DNA from: an uncultured Eubacterium sp.
Lineage (GTDB): Bacteria; Bacillota; Clostridia; Lachnospirales; Lachnospiraceae
Assembly (NCBI GenBank): GCA_910584345.1
Contig: CAJTZX010000087.1
Location: 1-6,463 of the forward strand
Reading direction: 5' to 3'
Length of the DNA stretch: 6,463 nt
Under the pieces are notes generated by a model. It saw only the letters and a program-made list of their open reading frames with translations. It ran no database searches and was not told the origin of the DNA. How positions within the stretch are numbered: the stretch's first letter is position 1; each line of letters starts with the position of its first letter. The position numbers were made by a program, and so were the translations under genes. Shown piece by piece: positions 6,312 through 6,463 of the stretch.

Positions 6312-6384
6312 TGAGACACGGGGGATTCGAACCCCCGACAACTTGATTAAAAGTCAAGTGCTCTACCAACTGAGCTAGTATCCC
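6312..6384 (-). tRNA. tRNA-Lys (anticodon UUU)
   Basis: A complete 73-base tRNA gene. The acceptor arms GGGATAC and GTGTCTC pair over 7 bp with two G-U wobbles, with discriminator A. The D-arm is GCTC-AGTTGGTA-GAGC, the anticodon arm CTTGA-CTTTTAA-TCAAG with TTT at 6349-6351, and the T-arm GGGGG-TTCGAAT-CCCCC. The CCA end is not encoded: the base after the discriminator is T, so CCA must be added enzymatically. It reads AAA and AAG lysine codons and is the last gene of the tRNA transcript. Confidence 0.97.
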
Positions 6385-6386
6385 AT

Positions 6387-6405
6387 ATATTCAATTGTTG
6401 AATAT
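6387..6405. repeat. Perfect inverted repeat between the two tRNA genes
   Basis: ATATTCAA-TTG-TTGAATAT is an 8-bp perfect inverted repeat with a 3-base loop and fills most of the 24-base spacer between tRNA-Phe and tRNA-Lys. In the joint transcript it could fold as an AU-rich hairpin that presents the tRNA ends to processing enzymes. It is too AU-rich and lacks a T run, so it is not a terminator. Confidence 0.65.
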
Positions 6406-6408
6406 AAA

Positions 6409-6463
6409 TGCCCAGTTCCGGAATCGAACCAGAGACACGAGGATTTTCAGTCCTCTGCTCTAC
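6409..6463 (-). tRNA. tRNA-Phe (anticodon GAA), cut by the right edge
   Basis: The 3' 55 bases of a tRNA gene, from the end of the D-arm (GTAGAGC) onwards. The anticodon arm is GAGGA-CTGAAAA-TCCTC with anticodon GAA, the T-arm TCTGG-TTCGATT-CCGGA with one G-U pair, and the 3' acceptor arm ACTGGGC with discriminator A. No CCA is encoded. The 5' acceptor arm and most of the D-arm lie outside the window. It is probably co-transcribed with the tRNA-Lys 24 bases downstream. Confidence 0.94.

Noticed and set aside
6312..6384. tRNA-Lys as an attachment site of an integrated element
   Set aside because: No integrase gene and no second copy of the tRNA 3' end is seen in the window; the neighbouring genes are ordinary chromosomal types.

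Overview
The window looks like chromosomal DNA from a low-GC Gram-positive bacterium (Bacillota), most likely a gut-type Clostridia or Lachnospiraceae relative. The grounds are the AT-rich sequence, strong AGGAGG-type ribosome binding sites, sigma-A-like promoters, and Bce-type and PadR/HAAS families that are typical of Firmicutes. The species cannot be named from sequence alone. Every gene I can support lies on the minus strand, so transcription runs from right to left.

Layout in the direction of transcription: (1) a tRNA pair, tRNA-Phe(GAA), cut by the right edge, then a complete tRNA-Lys(UUU), closed by a strong intrinsic terminator near 6264-6291. (2) A two-gene regulatory operon with its own promoter: a BceR-type OmpR-family response regulator (5534-6205) and a BceS-type intramembrane-sensing histidine kinase (4464 to about 5471). 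(3) A 150-base intergenic region holding a promoter and two 16-bp direct repeats spaced exactly 21 bp apart, the best candidate for the response-regulator target. (4) The ABC transporter operon: a BceA-type ATPase (3549-4313) overlapping a BceB-type permease (1567-3552) by ATGA, followed by a GC-rich hairpin at 1440-1474. (5) About 180 bases of AT-rich sequence without a recognisable gene. (6) A PadR-family repressor (839-1192) coupled to a HAAS/DUF1700-like membrane protein with a DUF3887-like outer domain (188-835). Their promoter carries a perfect 19-bp palindrome over the expected transcription start. (7) A 187-base AT-rich tail with a tandem 11-bp repeat and a possible leftward -35 element at the edge.

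Genes in blocks 2-4 form a complete Bce-type antimicrobial-peptide sensing and resistance module. In characterised members the large outer domain of the permease recognises the peptide (bacitracin, nisin, other lantibiotics or lipid II binders), the kinase is activated through the transporter, and the regulator turns on the transporter genes. The PadR-HAAS pair is a separate, probably self-repressed unit that may also deal with envelope stress, but no shared control is proven. I do not see a clearly new system. The points most worth following are the 21-bp repeats, the PadR operator, a similar TAGTATT motif in the regulator promoter, and the HAAS-DUF3887 protein of unknown function.
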